Assembly: GCA_945882095.1 (NCBI GenBank)
Contig: CAMCWF010000007.1
Span: forward strand, 37,580-101,579
Source: Chryseobacterium gleum
GTDB taxonomy: Bacteria > Bacteroidota > Bacteroidia > Flavobacteriales_D > Crocinitomicaceae
Reading direction: 5' to 3'
Length of the DNA: 64,000 nucleotides
In this document: in pieces, positions 25,760 through 34,766 of the stretch
Position numbering within the stretch: position 1 is the first letter of the stretch
Layout: the number at the start of each line of letters is the position of its first letter
Notes under the pieces: generated by a model
Databases searched by the model: none
What the model saw: the letters and a program-made list of their open reading frames with translations, nothing else
Told to the model about the DNA's origin: nothing
Program-made: the position numbers and the translations under genes

Positions 25760-28195
25760 ATGAAATTAACAACATTCTTATTTTTTGTTCTATCCTATTT
25801 TGTTTGCAATGCTCAATTACCCGTTCAAAACATACGTGGGCGCGTTAGTGACAATGAAACCCAATTTCCGTTGGCAGGTGCGAAAATTGAACTTGACCTA
25901 AAAGATTCTACAGGGGTGAACTACAGAGCGGTTACGGACAATGATGGCTACTTCACAATGGCATCTGTCCCGGTTGGGAAATACACATTGACTACAAGGC
26001 TAGCGCAATATGAACCAAAGACACAAACCGTTGAATTGAGCTCTGGAAGGGAATTGATTCTCACCATAGCGTTACAGGAATTGGTTAACAATAAGGCGGA
26101 AGTATTGGTGTCTGGACGTAAAAAAGGAGAGGTTTTAAACGACCTGGCCATAATATCCGCACAACAATTTTCCGTCTCGGAAACAAATCGTTACCCGGGA
26201 TCAAGAATGGATCCCGCAAGAATGGCATCCAATTTCGCAGGCGTTCAAGGGGCTGACGACTCACGCAACGACATCATCATTCGTGGAAACAGTCCACTTG
26301 GCGTAGTATGGCGTGTTGAAGGGGTTGACCTTCCAAATCCAAATCATTTTGCCATTGCAGGAAGTTCTGGCGGACCGGTTTCTGTCTTGAACAACAAAAT
26401 TCTAGGCAATTCAGATTTCATAATGAGTGCCTTCCCTGCAGAATATGGGAACAGTGTTTCGGGGGTTTTTGATTTGAAACTGAGAAATGGCAACGACAAA
26501 AAGCACGAATTCACCGGGCAATTTGGGTTATTGGGAACAGAGTTTTTGGCTGAAGGCCCTTTAAATAAGAAGAACTCAGCAAGTTATTTATTAATGGGAC
26601 GGTATTCTACACTTTCCCTCTTTCAAACTTTTGGAATTAAGTTAGGAACAGACGCCATTCCAACGTATGGAGATTTGGCCTTTAAATTCAATTTTAAAAT
26701 GAAGAAAGGTGGGAACCTTTCCCTTTGGGGAATGGGCGGAAAAAGCAAGATTTCGATCATGATTTCAGAAAAAACAGAATACACCAATGATTTGTATGGC
26801 GAAGGAGACCGCGACCAATATTTTGGCACCTCGATGGGCATCGTAGGAATGAACTACAAAAAATCCTTCAACGAAAAAACATTCTTTAGTACCACACTTG
26901 CCGTCTCTCAGGAGGAACAACACGCATATCACAATTACCTGGTGAGAAGCTTGAACGTCGCGAACGGAGATACGACCATCCATATTGATTCTATTTACCA
27001 ATTGATGGCTTATACTTTTAAAACCACTAAAATTTCAAGTTACGCCGCTATCAATCACAAAATAAACAAGCAGCATTTGATTAAATTCGGATATACCGCA
27101 GACTTTTTTGTAATCAATAACTTAGACTCTGCATTAATTGATATTTTGGTGCCAAATCAGTTTGAAAAGCGTTGGGATTATAAAGGAACTGCTGTTATGC
27201 TTCAACCTTTTGTTCAATGGAAGTGGCGTATTTCTGACCAAACAGATTTTACCGCTGGGGTCCATAGCCAGTATTTTTCTATGAGCAACAGCTTAAGTCC
27301 CGCAGAGTTGCGTTTGGGATGGAAGCACCGAATGAACAACCAATCTGTATTTGCAGGCGCAGGTATGCACAGCCAAGCACAACCCATGTATACCTATTTA
27401 GACAATCGCTTTGGCGCAGGAAATTACTTTAATAAAAACATGGGGTTCACAAAAAGCATCCACACAGGTATAGGCTATGAGAAGTTTTTTAACAAAGGAT
27501 TTAGTGTTCGTTCAGAGGCCTATTACCAATACTTATATCAAGTACCTGTTACAATTGTTCCGAGTTCTTTTTCAATGATTAACATGGGAAGTGGCTTTAC
27601 CCGGGTTTTTGCAGATTCATTACAAAATACAGGAACGGGTTATAACTATGGTTTAGAACTGACCATTCAGAAGTATTTTGACAAAAGTTTTTTCTTTTTG
27701 TTTTCAGGAACCATTTATGATTCCAAATATACAGGAAGCGACAAAGTGTTGAGAAATACCTCTTATAATGGAAATTATGTCGCCAACTTATTGGGAGGCA
27801 AGGAATTTAAATTAGGTAAAAACAATGTCATTGGTTTGGGAACAAAGGTTACCGTGGCAGGAGGGAAACGTTATGGATTGGTAGACATCGCGAAATCTGA
27901 ACAAATGAAAGACTTATTGTTTCAAGATTCGATGTTCAATGCCTACCAGTTCAAAGATTATTTTCGATTGGACTTAAAAATCAGTTGGCGAAAAAATGCT
28001 AAAACCGTCACCCATGAATTTGGACTGGATTTGGTTAACATCCTGAACACGAAAAACCTGCTAAGTTTGAGCTATGCCCCATCGCTTGACCCCAATCAAA
28101 TTAATGCTCCAAATTACCAACCCGTGAGTCAAAAAACACAATTAGGGTTTTTACCAATCTTCTATTATAAGATTGATTTCAGAGCTGGAAAATAA
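25760..28195 (+). CDS. TonB-dependent receptor with carboxypeptidase-like N-domain
   Basis: 811 residues. Signal peptide (about 1-18), a carboxypeptidase D regulatory-like domain at about 25-110 (RGRVSDNETQFPLAGAKIEL), a plug at about 140-245 (NDIIIRGNSPLGVVWRVEGV, then AFPAEYGNSVSGVFDLKLRN), then the 22-strand barrel ending in FYYKIDFRAGK. Imports an unknown ligand across the outer membrane using TonB energy. No SusD partner is next to it, which argues against a polysaccharide utilisation locus. Its stop abuts the stop of the convergent gene. Confidence 0.9.
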   Translation: MKLTTFLFFVLSYFVCNAQLPVQNIRGRVSDNETQFPLAGAKIELDLKDSTGVNYRAVTDNDGYFTMASVPVGKYTLTTRLAQYEPKTQTVELSSGRELILTIALQELVNNKAEVLVSGRKKGEVLNDLAIISAQQFSVSETNRYPGSRMDPARMASNFAGVQGADDSRNDIIIRGNSPLGVVWRVEGVDLPNPNHFAIAGSSGGPVSVLNNKILGNSDFIMSAFPAEYGNSVSGVFDLKLRNGNDKKHEFTGQFGLLGTEFLAEGPLNKKNSASYLLMGRYSTLSLFQTFGIKLGTDAIPTYGDLAFKFNFKMKKGGNLSLWGMGGKSKISIMISEKTEYTNDLYGEGDRDQYFGTSMGIVGMNYKKSFNEKTFFSTTLAVSQEEQHAYHNYLVRSLNVANGDTTIHIDSIYQLMAYTFKTTKISSYAAINHKINKQHLIKFGYTADFFVINNLDSALIDILVPNQFEKRWDYKGTAVMLQPFVQWKWRISDQTDFTAGVHSQYFSMSNSLSPAELRLGWKHRMNNQSVFAGAGMHSQAQPMYTYLDNRFGAGNYFNKNMGFTKSIHTGIGYEKFFNKGFSVRSEAYYQYLYQVPVTIVPSSFSMINMGSGFTRVFADSLQNTGTGYNYGLELTIQKYFDKSFFFLFSGTIYDSKYTGSDKVLRNTSYNGNYVANLLGGKEFKLGKNNVIGLGTKVTVAGGKRYGLVDIAKSEQMKDLLFQDSMFNAYQFKDYFRLDLKISWRKNAKTVTHEFGLDLVNILNTKNLLSLSYAPSLDPNQINAPNYQPVSQKTQLGFLPIFYYKIDFRAGK

Positions 28196-29044
28196 CTAGA
28201 AATGCGGGCAGTCGCAGTTTTTCTTTTTATTGAGGTATAAGATGGTTCCGCAAAGGATGCTGGTTTGTCCAAATCCTATGCGATGGCTAGCGACATTCTT
28301 TACCTCAGAAACATCCATTTTGAGTTGATTCTGAAACAACAAGCCTCCACTTAGGTTAGGTTGAATAAAAAAATACTTGAAAAACTCAAAACGCAATCCT
28401 GCATTCGCGTGAACACCAATCCCGGAAAGCCCTGAGATTCCGTTTTGATAGGCCGCAGGACCAAAATCAAACTTTGAATTGCTATGTAATAGCCCGACAC
28501 CTAATCCATAGAGTGCGTTTAGCACAAAATTTCGCTTAGAGGTTCTAAAAAGATTTTGAACCAAGTCCATCTCCATGTGAATGTATTTTGCACTTGAAAC
28601 ATCAAAACCGAACCCGAGGGTATCCATGTTTATTTGCTTCTGGCTAAAAACACCTGATAGTCCTCCAATTTGATCATAGTTAGAAGCAACCTGACCATTT
28701 ACCGTTAAGGTTTGATTTGGTAAAGTATATTTGATGTTATCCAACCCCAAAGTAAGCAATACGCCTCGTTTGATATTGTAACCTATTTTCAATTTGTATT
28801 GTGTGTTGGTTACATCGCCAAAGTCTGGTTTAGGCAAACCAAGTGAGGGTTGAGTTATTTTGGCATGGTCGAGTTGAAAATCGTAGGTAGACCCCTTCAT
28901 TTCCAGCGTTGAATTCATAAAATAATTTGAGCTAAAACCCAGCTGTAGAATTAAATTCCCTTTGTATGCAGAATTCAATGAACCAGATTGACCATAAACT
29001 AAAAATACGGTAAATAAACATACAGTCATCCTGTATTTCATCAT
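28196..29044 (-). CDS. Probable outer-membrane beta-barrel protein
   Basis: 282 residues with a signal peptide and alternating amphipathic strands (TQYKLKIGYNIKRGVLLTLG, IGVHANAGLRFEFFKYFFIQ, TSILCGTILYLN). The C-terminus NKKKNCDCPHF is Cys/Lys-rich and atypical for a barrel that ends in an aromatic strand, though the last residue is Phe. No family recognised. Overlaps the lipoprotein gene upstream by 4 bases; probably in one operon with it and the pseudouridine synthase. Confidence 0.72.
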   Translation of the reverse strand: MMKYRMTVCLFTVFLVYGQSGSLNSAYKGNLILQLGFSSNYFMNSTLEMKGSTYDFQLDHAKITQPSLGLPKPDFGDVTNTQYKLKIGYNIKRGVLLTLGLDNIKYTLPNQTLTVNGQVASNYDQIGGLSGVFSQKQINMDTLGFGFDVSSAKYIHMEMDLVQNLFRTSKRNFVLNALYGLGVGLLHSNSKFDFGPAAYQNGISGLSGIGVHANAGLRFEFFKYFFIQPNLSGGLLFQNQLKMDVSEVKNVASHRIGFGQTSILCGTILYLNKKKNCDCPHF

Positions 29045-29733
29045 CTGGCAATTATTTTAACCCATTCCTGTTGGGTAAGAATTTGCTCTAACTTAAAATG
29101 TACTTGATTTGTGGTGCTTTTCCATTCAACCAGACCAATGTTTTCAGCATAATAAGTGTATTGGGTCAAATTGATTTCTTTTTCTTTTTTTGTAAAAGGG
29201 TTTAACATCGTATATCTCAATTTGTCTTTATACTTAATTGCCTTTTGATTTTCTCCCATGACATCCAACAACGCCTCATCGCCTCGAAGGGTACGTTTCA
29301 TTTCATGAAAAATCAAGGTAGAGTCCATAACCCCTTCAAATTTGGTAGCAAACCAGGTTGTTTCCTTTTGATTCCATGGGAAATACTTGGTTTTATAAAC
29401 CATGGCTTGGGTCTTTTTTTGTTGGTTATTAACCACCATATGATCCTGTATGTCTAAAGAATCCAGGTTAAAGTTTAAGGCTTCTAAAAGTCGACCATCA
29501 GCTGCATATCGTTCGACAACCACATGCTGTCCAACATTGTCCTTCACACTATAGATGCGATGAAACTGTTCGTCTAGTCCGCCAATGACATCTCTATACA
29601 CATATATTTTGGCCTCTTGTTCCACAGGATAAAAAAATGAGGCAAATGGATGTTTAGAGCTTGGTTTATTCTCTCCGCAGGAAAAGAACAACGAAAGCAA
29701 AAAAATAAACAAAAAGAAAGGATTGGCTCTCAT
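29041..29733 (-). CDS. Lipoprotein of unknown function
   Basis: 230 residues; MRANPFFLFIFLLSLFFSC is a lipoprotein signal with Cys19. The mature protein is beta-rich with several Tyr/Lys-rich strands and no recognised domain. Between the pseudouridine synthase and an outer-membrane protein with 4-base overlaps on both sides, so the three are translated together. Possibly an envelope partner of the downstream barrel (inference from operon only). Confidence 0.75.
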   Translation of the reverse strand: MRANPFFLFIFLLSLFFSCGENKPSSKHPFASFFYPVEQEAKIYVYRDVIGGLDEQFHRIYSVKDNVGQHVVVERYAADGRLLEALNFNLDSLDIQDHMVVNNQQKKTQAMVYKTKYFPWNQKETTWFATKFEGVMDSTLIFHEMKRTLRGDEALLDVMGENQKAIKYKDKLRYTMLNPFTKKEKEINLTQYTYYAENIGLVEWKSTTNQVHFKLEQILTQQEWVKIIAR

Positions 29734-30602
29734 ATGTTTTTCGTCATTTTTAAATAGCTCACTTCATTTTCTGTCAAATGCCGAAACATCCCCCTTGGAA
29801 GGTCCTTTTTTGTTAAGCTGGCAAATTCAACCCTGTCTAACTTCACCACCACATAGCCAAGACCTTCAAACATTCTTCGAACAATTCTATTTTTACCAGA
29901 ATGAATTTCGATGCCAACTTCTTTTGAATTTCCTCCTTCAATGTAAGAAATTTTATCCGCCTTAGATCGTCCATCTTCAAGGTCCACTCCTCTTAAGATT
30001 TTGTCAAAATCTTCTATTTTAAAGGGTTTATTCAATTCAACATGGTAAATTTTTCTAGCCTGATACCTTGGGTGGGTTAATTTTTTTGCCATGTCGCCGT
30101 CATTGGTGAAAAGCAACAATCCGGTTGTCTCTCTATCTAACCTTCCCACAGGATAAATACGCTCTCGGCAAGCCGACTTCACTAAAGACATCACTGTTTT
30201 TCTTCCTTGGGGATCATCTAATGTCGTTATGAATCCTTTGGGTTTGTTTAGTAAAACATATCGTTTAGACTCTGCATTGATGGTCGCTCCATCATAATGA
30301 ACAACATCTTCTGGCTTAATTTTATACCCTAATTCAGTGACGATTTTACCGTTTACCGTGACAATACCTGTCTGAATCAATACGTCAGCATCTCTTCTAG
30401 AACAAATTCCAGCATTGGCCAAAAACTTATTGAGACGGATTTCATTTTCGTTAAAACTTGGCAATGGATCTCCTTTCTTTACACGGATTTTGAAATCAAT
30501 GTACTTTCTTTTATCACGCGCTGTTACGGGTTTTTTATCTTTTGGGGCGGCCTCATCCTTTTTGGTAAAGACTCTTTTTTTCGGGTTGTTATTTGTGTTC
30601 AT
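29730..30602 (-). CDS. rRNA pseudouridine synthase, RluB/RsuA family
   Basis: 290 residues from MNTNNNPKK. A basic, Lys-rich N-terminal extension (about 1-50) precedes the S4 RNA-binding domain (IRLNKFLANAGICSRRDADV, from about 55). The catalytic domain has GRLDRETTGLL with Asp156. Isomerises uridine to pseudouridine in rRNA, most likely 23S U2605-type (RluB) by similarity. The first ATG after a TATCTTTG box is used; a longer frame extends through the promoter. Confidence 0.88.
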   Translation of the reverse strand: MNTNNNPKKRVFTKKDEAAPKDKKPVTARDKRKYIDFKIRVKKGDPLPSFNENEIRLNKFLANAGICSRRDADVLIQTGIVTVNGKIVTELGYKIKPEDVVHYDGATINAESKRYVLLNKPKGFITTLDDPQGRKTVMSLVKSACRERIYPVGRLDRETTGLLLFTNDGDMAKKLTHPRYQARKIYHVELNKPFKIEDFDKILRGVDLEDGRSKADKISYIEGGNSKEVGIEIHSGKNRIVRRMFEGLGYVVVKLDRVEFASLTKKDLPRGMFRHLTENEVSYLKMTKNI

Positions 30603-30618
30603 CACGAGCAGATTTGTA

Positions 30619-30626
30619 CAAAGATA
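30619..30626 (-). promoter_or_regulatory. -7 box (TATCTTTG) of the rluB-like operon
   Basis: Exact TAnnTTTG match 16 bases before the start codon at 30602; -33 element not clear. It overlaps no coding sequence, lying in the 37-base gap after the YraN gene. Confidence 0.45.
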
Positions 30627-30639
30627 CTTTAGATTGGTG

Positions 30640-30990
30640 TCAATTAAAAGGATAAAAGGCATTCTCGATATGTTCCACCTTAATTTGACTCTCTTTTTTT
30701 AAGATTGAAATTACATCCATCCGTACTTCGATGGGTTCATTTATTGACTCCACGAAGCGATTAATGGCCATCATGAGGTTTTTCTGTTTGGTTCGAGTGA
30801 TCGCGTGGGTTGGCGTCGCAACATTCGATGTACTTCGGGTTTTCACTTCAACGGCGATGATACAATCTCCTTTTTGAACAATCAAATCAATTTCAGCCTT
30901 TTTAAACCGATAATTTTTTGCCAAGATGACGTATCCTTTTTTTAACAGAAAATCTGCAGCATGGGATTCCCCCCAACTCCCTAAATCCAA
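30640..30990 (-). CDS. YraN/UPF0102 family endonuclease-like protein
   Basis: 116 residues, full family length. GSWGESHAADFLLKKGY, YRFKKAEIDLIVQKGD and VEVKTRS give the E...D...ExK pattern of the restriction-endonuclease-like fold. Function is not settled for the family; a nucleic-acid role is likely. It lies 7 bases downstream of the T9SS adhesin gene and may be read from its transcript. Confidence 0.88.
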   Translation of the reverse strand: MDLGSWGESHAADFLLKKGYVILAKNYRFKKAEIDLIVQKGDCIIAVEVKTRSTSNVATPTHAITRTKQKNLMMAINRFVESINEPIEVRMDVISILKKESQIKVEHIENAFYPFN

Positions 30991-30997
30991 GGCCGTG

Positions 30998-33250
30998 TTA
31001 TTTTCTAATTAAATGGAAGAAACCATGCCCTGAGATTTCTGCACCTGAAACGCCTACAGCACTATAGGTATAGGTATAAACCCCTTCGTTTGCTTCCTTA
31101 GAATTAAATTTACCATCCCACATGGGTTGAGCCACGGTTAAATCATACCACGTACCGTCAAACATGACGTCTCCCCATCGGTTAACGATTACCAATTCAA
31201 TGGAAACGACATTCTTATATTGAAGGAAAAACATATCATTGATTTGGTCTCCATCGGGTGTAATAACATTCGGAGCAATGACTTCTGGGTTTGGATAAAT
31301 ACAAAGACTTGGGTTGCTTACATTCGCATTTAGATTGTAATTAATTGCCTCCGGGTCAATGCAATCACAAACATTCACCGGTATTTGAATGGACATGGTA
31401 TCTTGACAATTTAACCCTTGTGTTACCAATAGTGTCACAACATAGGTTTGAGGATCGTTGGTAATGTAATCCATGGATTGATTGACATTGGTAACGCTTG
31501 TTGCAGTTTGACCGTTTCCAAAACTCCAAGTGTAAGAATCTCCACCTTGACTGTTGTTAATGAATCCAACCGATAAGGGTGCACACCCGCCATTAGGCGT
31601 TGCCGTAAAACTTGCAATTGGAGGAGAAATGATCCCTACAAAGGCACTGTCCGAGGCACTGCACACATCGTCGGTGATGGTGAGTTGGTACCAACCACTG
31701 GATAGGTTTTGGATGGTTTGTCCATTTTGCCCGTTGGACCAGTTGTAGGTGACGTTTCCGGTGGTACCTGAGGTTAACGCTGAAAGCACTCCGCTTGGCA
31801 CACAACTCGAATTAACAATGGATATGCTATCAATTTGAATCGTTTGGTTAATGGTTAGCGTTGCCGTATCCGTTTGGGTGAAATTACACTGGTCGACTGC
31901 GGTTACTAGGTACTGAACGACACCATTTTGTGAGAAATTCACCATCAAACTGTCTTGATTTCCCAAGGGAGTTCCACTCATGGTTGTCCAACTTATGTCG
32001 TAAGGTCCATATCCTCCTGAGGCGCTCGCTGTTAAAAGGACGCTGTCCGGATAACATTGTACAACGGGGTCGGATTCCATTATGTTAATGATCGGGCCAT
32101 CGCCGATATATATGGTGCCTTCGGAGACGATGGTGTCTCCACAAGGGTTGATAATGTAAACTGAAATGGTAACCGATTCAAAGCCTTCGGTCAGCCCATC
32201 TTGTATGGGTGTAAGGTTTAAGATTACGGTATCAACACCCGGCAAGAAAGTAATTGGAGACAAAAGATTGTTGTAATCAACCCCTTGAATGGCACTTCCA
32301 GAAATTGAATAATTAATGATTAAGGTGTCCCCGACTTGATTGTCCGGACGTGTAAAAATAAAGTCTGCATAGGTACAACCTTCGACGATGGTGGTATCCC
32401 CTGAAACCGTTGCAACAGCCACACTTACCGCAGCTGATTGAAAGGATCCCGCCTCCAAGAAAACGCCAGAATCATAGGATTGATCTAGGACATTTGAAAT
32501 GGCAAATTTAATGTGATAGGTTTGGTTGCATTGAACACTTGCTGAAGCGGTAAGTTTAACCGTCGTTCCATCATATTGAATCGCATCTTGGTAAGTGTCT
32601 TGTGGGGCCTCATTGTAAACATAATAAGGAGTGTTGGTAATCCAATTCACGTTGTTAATGGTAACAGGGGTGCCGCCAGGTACTACCGCAATGTTTTCAC
32701 CACCATTCGGATAGCCCGCCAGTGCAAAAGGACCAGAAATGCCTGGGCCCCAAAGAAAAATACCAAACGCATCGTTAAAATTGGATGGAGAAAATTCTGT
32801 ATATTCATCAGAACCAAATAGATAATTAAAAATCAAAGTGTCTCCAGCAGGGACAAAATCAAATTCAAGGATAACACCATTGGTAATGGATCCGTTAGCA
32901 ATTGCATTTAAATCTGGGTCAAAAGAAACATCTTGAGAGCTGCCTACATTCGTCGAATTGGTAGAGTTATTTGGGCCGATGGAGCCTGCGGCGTCTCCGG
33001 TAGTTAATACCATACCGCTTGCCATTGGAAAGTTCGCATTTGCATTGGTAAAATAAGCGATGTTACCAAAAGGCGCATTTGCCAATCCTGGAACGCCATT
33101 GATGGTGATGTTAGTGGCAACAACACCGGCACCCAATAAAACCGTATTTACGAGTTGCTGAGGCGTTTGGGTTGGGGAAACTGCAATGGGTTGGGAATAG
33201 GCAATGGTTATAAAGATCGAAAGAAAGATGGAAAGTAAAAATTTAAACAT
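30998..33250 (-). CDS. T9SS-secreted protein with choice-of-anchor L and PKD domains
   Basis: 750 residues. After the signal peptide, about 25-260 matches the choice-of-anchor L domain (LVNTVLLGAGVVATNITING, NYLFGSDEYTEF, NDAFGIFLWGPG). Next is a Calx-beta-like domain (FIFTRPDN...DYNN), a SprB-like repeat (YNWSNGQNGQTIQNLSSGWY) and a PKD domain (YTWSFGNGQT). A CxDPEAxNYN module precedes the type B gliding-motility C-terminal domain at about 660-750 (SIELVIVNRWGDVMFDGTWY). A surface adhesin by architecture; ligand unknown. Confidence 0.9.
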   Translation of the reverse strand: MFKFLLSIFLSIFITIAYSQPIAVSPTQTPQQLVNTVLLGAGVVATNITINGVPGLANAPFGNIAYFTNANANFPMASGMVLTTGDAAGSIGPNNSTNSTNVGSSQDVSFDPDLNAIANGSITNGVILEFDFVPAGDTLIFNYLFGSDEYTEFSPSNFNDAFGIFLWGPGISGPFALAGYPNGGENIAVVPGGTPVTINNVNWITNTPYYVYNEAPQDTYQDAIQYDGTTVKLTASASVQCNQTYHIKFAISNVLDQSYDSGVFLEAGSFQSAAVSVAVATVSGDTTIVEGCTYADFIFTRPDNQVGDTLIINYSISGSAIQGVDYNNLLSPITFLPGVDTVILNLTPIQDGLTEGFESVTISVYIINPCGDTIVSEGTIYIGDGPIINIMESDPVVQCYPDSVLLTASASGGYGPYDISWTTMSGTPLGNQDSLMVNFSQNGVVQYLVTAVDQCNFTQTDTATLTINQTIQIDSISIVNSSCVPSGVLSALTSGTTGNVTYNWSNGQNGQTIQNLSSGWYQLTITDDVCSASDSAFVGIISPPIASFTATPNGGCAPLSVGFINNSQGGDSYTWSFGNGQTATSVTNVNQSMDYITNDPQTYVVTLLVTQGLNCQDTMSIQIPVNVCDCIDPEAINYNLNANVSNPSLCIYPNPEVIAPNVITPDGDQINDMFFLQYKNVVSIELVIVNRWGDVMFDGTWYDLTVAQPMWDGKFNSKEANEGVYTYTYSAVGVSGAEISGHGFFHLIRK

Positions 33251-33368
33251 GTTTATTTTTTATTGGGTCAAGACCCCGATGTATAGTAAAAAGTTGCACA
33301 TTAATTAAAGGCGCATTTGAATTATAAAATTATACTAATTTCGATAAAATATCTAAACATTGTGCAAC

Positions 33369-34766
33369 ATGAATCAATCCAACAAATTTATTGAAACGAA
33401 TATGCCTCGATTTATGGAGGAATTGTTTGGGCTTTTGAGAATCCCTTCGGTTTCTGCAGACCTCGAATACAAACATGATGTTAAACACTGTGCGCAAATC
33501 GTTTCCTCCCATTTGGTTCAAATCGGGTTGACGAGCGTAGAGATTTTTGAAACAGCGGGACATCCCATCGTATACGGTGAGAAAATCATAAGTGATGATT
33601 TACCAACCATTTTAGTTTATGGTCATTACGATGTGCAGCCTGCAGATCCCCTTTCGTTATGGGATACAAATCCCTTCGAACCCATCGTTAAAAAAACAGA
33701 GGTTCATCCCGAGGGGGCAATCTTTGCGCGAGGAGCATGTGATGACAAAGGTCAATTTTTCATGCATGTAAAGGCTGTAGAAGCCATGCTAGCCTCCGAG
33801 GAATTGCCTTGTAATGTGAAATTTATGATCGAAGGCGAAGAGGAGATTGGCAGTTCGAACCTTGGCATTTTTGTAAAATCTCATAAATCCAAATTAAAAG
33901 CCGATGTAATTCTGGTTTCAGATACGGGGATGCTTGCAAATGACGTTCCTTCGGTAACGACAGGATTACGTGGATTAAGCTACGTCGAAGTTGAAGTAAC
34001 GGGACCTAACCGCGACTTACATTCAGGTTTGTATGGGGGTTGTGTTCAAAATCCAATCCATGCGTTAAGCGAAATGATTACACGATTACACGATGAAAAT
34101 GGAAAAATAACCATTCCCGGATTTTACGATTCCGTGGTAGAATTGAGCTTCGGTGATCGCGAAGAAATGGCGAAAGCGCCGTTTTCGGAGGCGTCTTATA
34201 AAAAAGCATTGGACATCACTGAAACATACGGCGAAGCAGGTTATACGACCCCAGAACGAGGTGCCATTCGCCCAACCTTAGACGTAAATGGAATTTGGGG
34301 CGGATACATTGGAGAAGGCGCGAAAACAGTAATTCCATCAAAAGCCAATGCAAAAATATCCATGAGATTGGTACCAAATCAAATGCCGGAGGAGATTTCT
34401 AGTCTTTTTCATTCCTTTTTTGAAAGCATAGCACCAAAGGGCGTGACCGTTAAGGTCCACTTACATCATGGAGGAGAACCTTCCGTAACCCCGTTAGATT
34501 CCATAGGTTATTTGGCCGCGAAGTTGGCTTACAAACAAACGTTTGGCAAAGAAGCCATTCCTGTGCGCAGCGGTGGAAGCATTCCAATTGTTGCAATGTT
34601 CGAAAAGGAATTGGGATTGAAAACCGTGCTCATGGGTTTTGGCTTGGACAGCGATGCCATTCACTCACCAAATGAGCATTATGGGATTTTTAATTTTCGC
34701 AAGGGAATTGAAACCATTCCTTATTTTTACAAATATTTTGTAGAATTAAACCAAAAGCCCCAATAA
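33369..34766 (+). CDS. M20 family metallo-dipeptidase
   Basis: 465 residues. Di-zinc site residues are in VYGHYDVQPADP, FARGACDDKGQ and MIEGEEEIGSSN (catalytic Glu pair); the dimerisation domain follows and HSPNEHYGIFNFRKG supplies the C-terminal ligand. Cleaves dipeptides in the cytoplasm; no signal peptide. ATG at 33369 gives the family-normal N-terminus. The stop TAA is directly followed by the ATG of polA in the same frame. Confidence 0.92.
   Translation: MNQSNKFIETNMPRFMEELFGLLRIPSVSADLEYKHDVKHCAQIVSSHLVQIGLTSVEIFETAGHPIVYGEKIISDDLPTILVYGHYDVQPADPLSLWDTNPFEPIVKKTEVHPEGAIFARGACDDKGQFFMHVKAVEAMLASEELPCNVKFMIEGEEEIGSSNLGIFVKSHKSKLKADVILVSDTGMLANDVPSVTTGLRGLSYVEVEVTGPNRDLHSGLYGGCVQNPIHALSEMITRLHDENGKITIPGFYDSVVELSFGDREEMAKAPFSEASYKKALDITETYGEAGYTTPERGAIRPTLDVNGIWGGYIGEGAKTVIPSKANAKISMRLVPNQMPEEISSLFHSFFESIAPKGVTVKVHLHHGGEPSVTPLDSIGYLAAKLAYKQTFGKEAIPVRSGGSIPIVAMFEKELGLKTVLMGFGLDSDAIHSPNEHYGIFNFRKGIETIPYFYKYFVELNQKPQ

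Noticed and set aside
30603..30662. Longer start for the pseudouridine synthase
   Set aside because: The added 20 residues run through the -7 box and the end of the YraN gene; ATG at 30602 is better.
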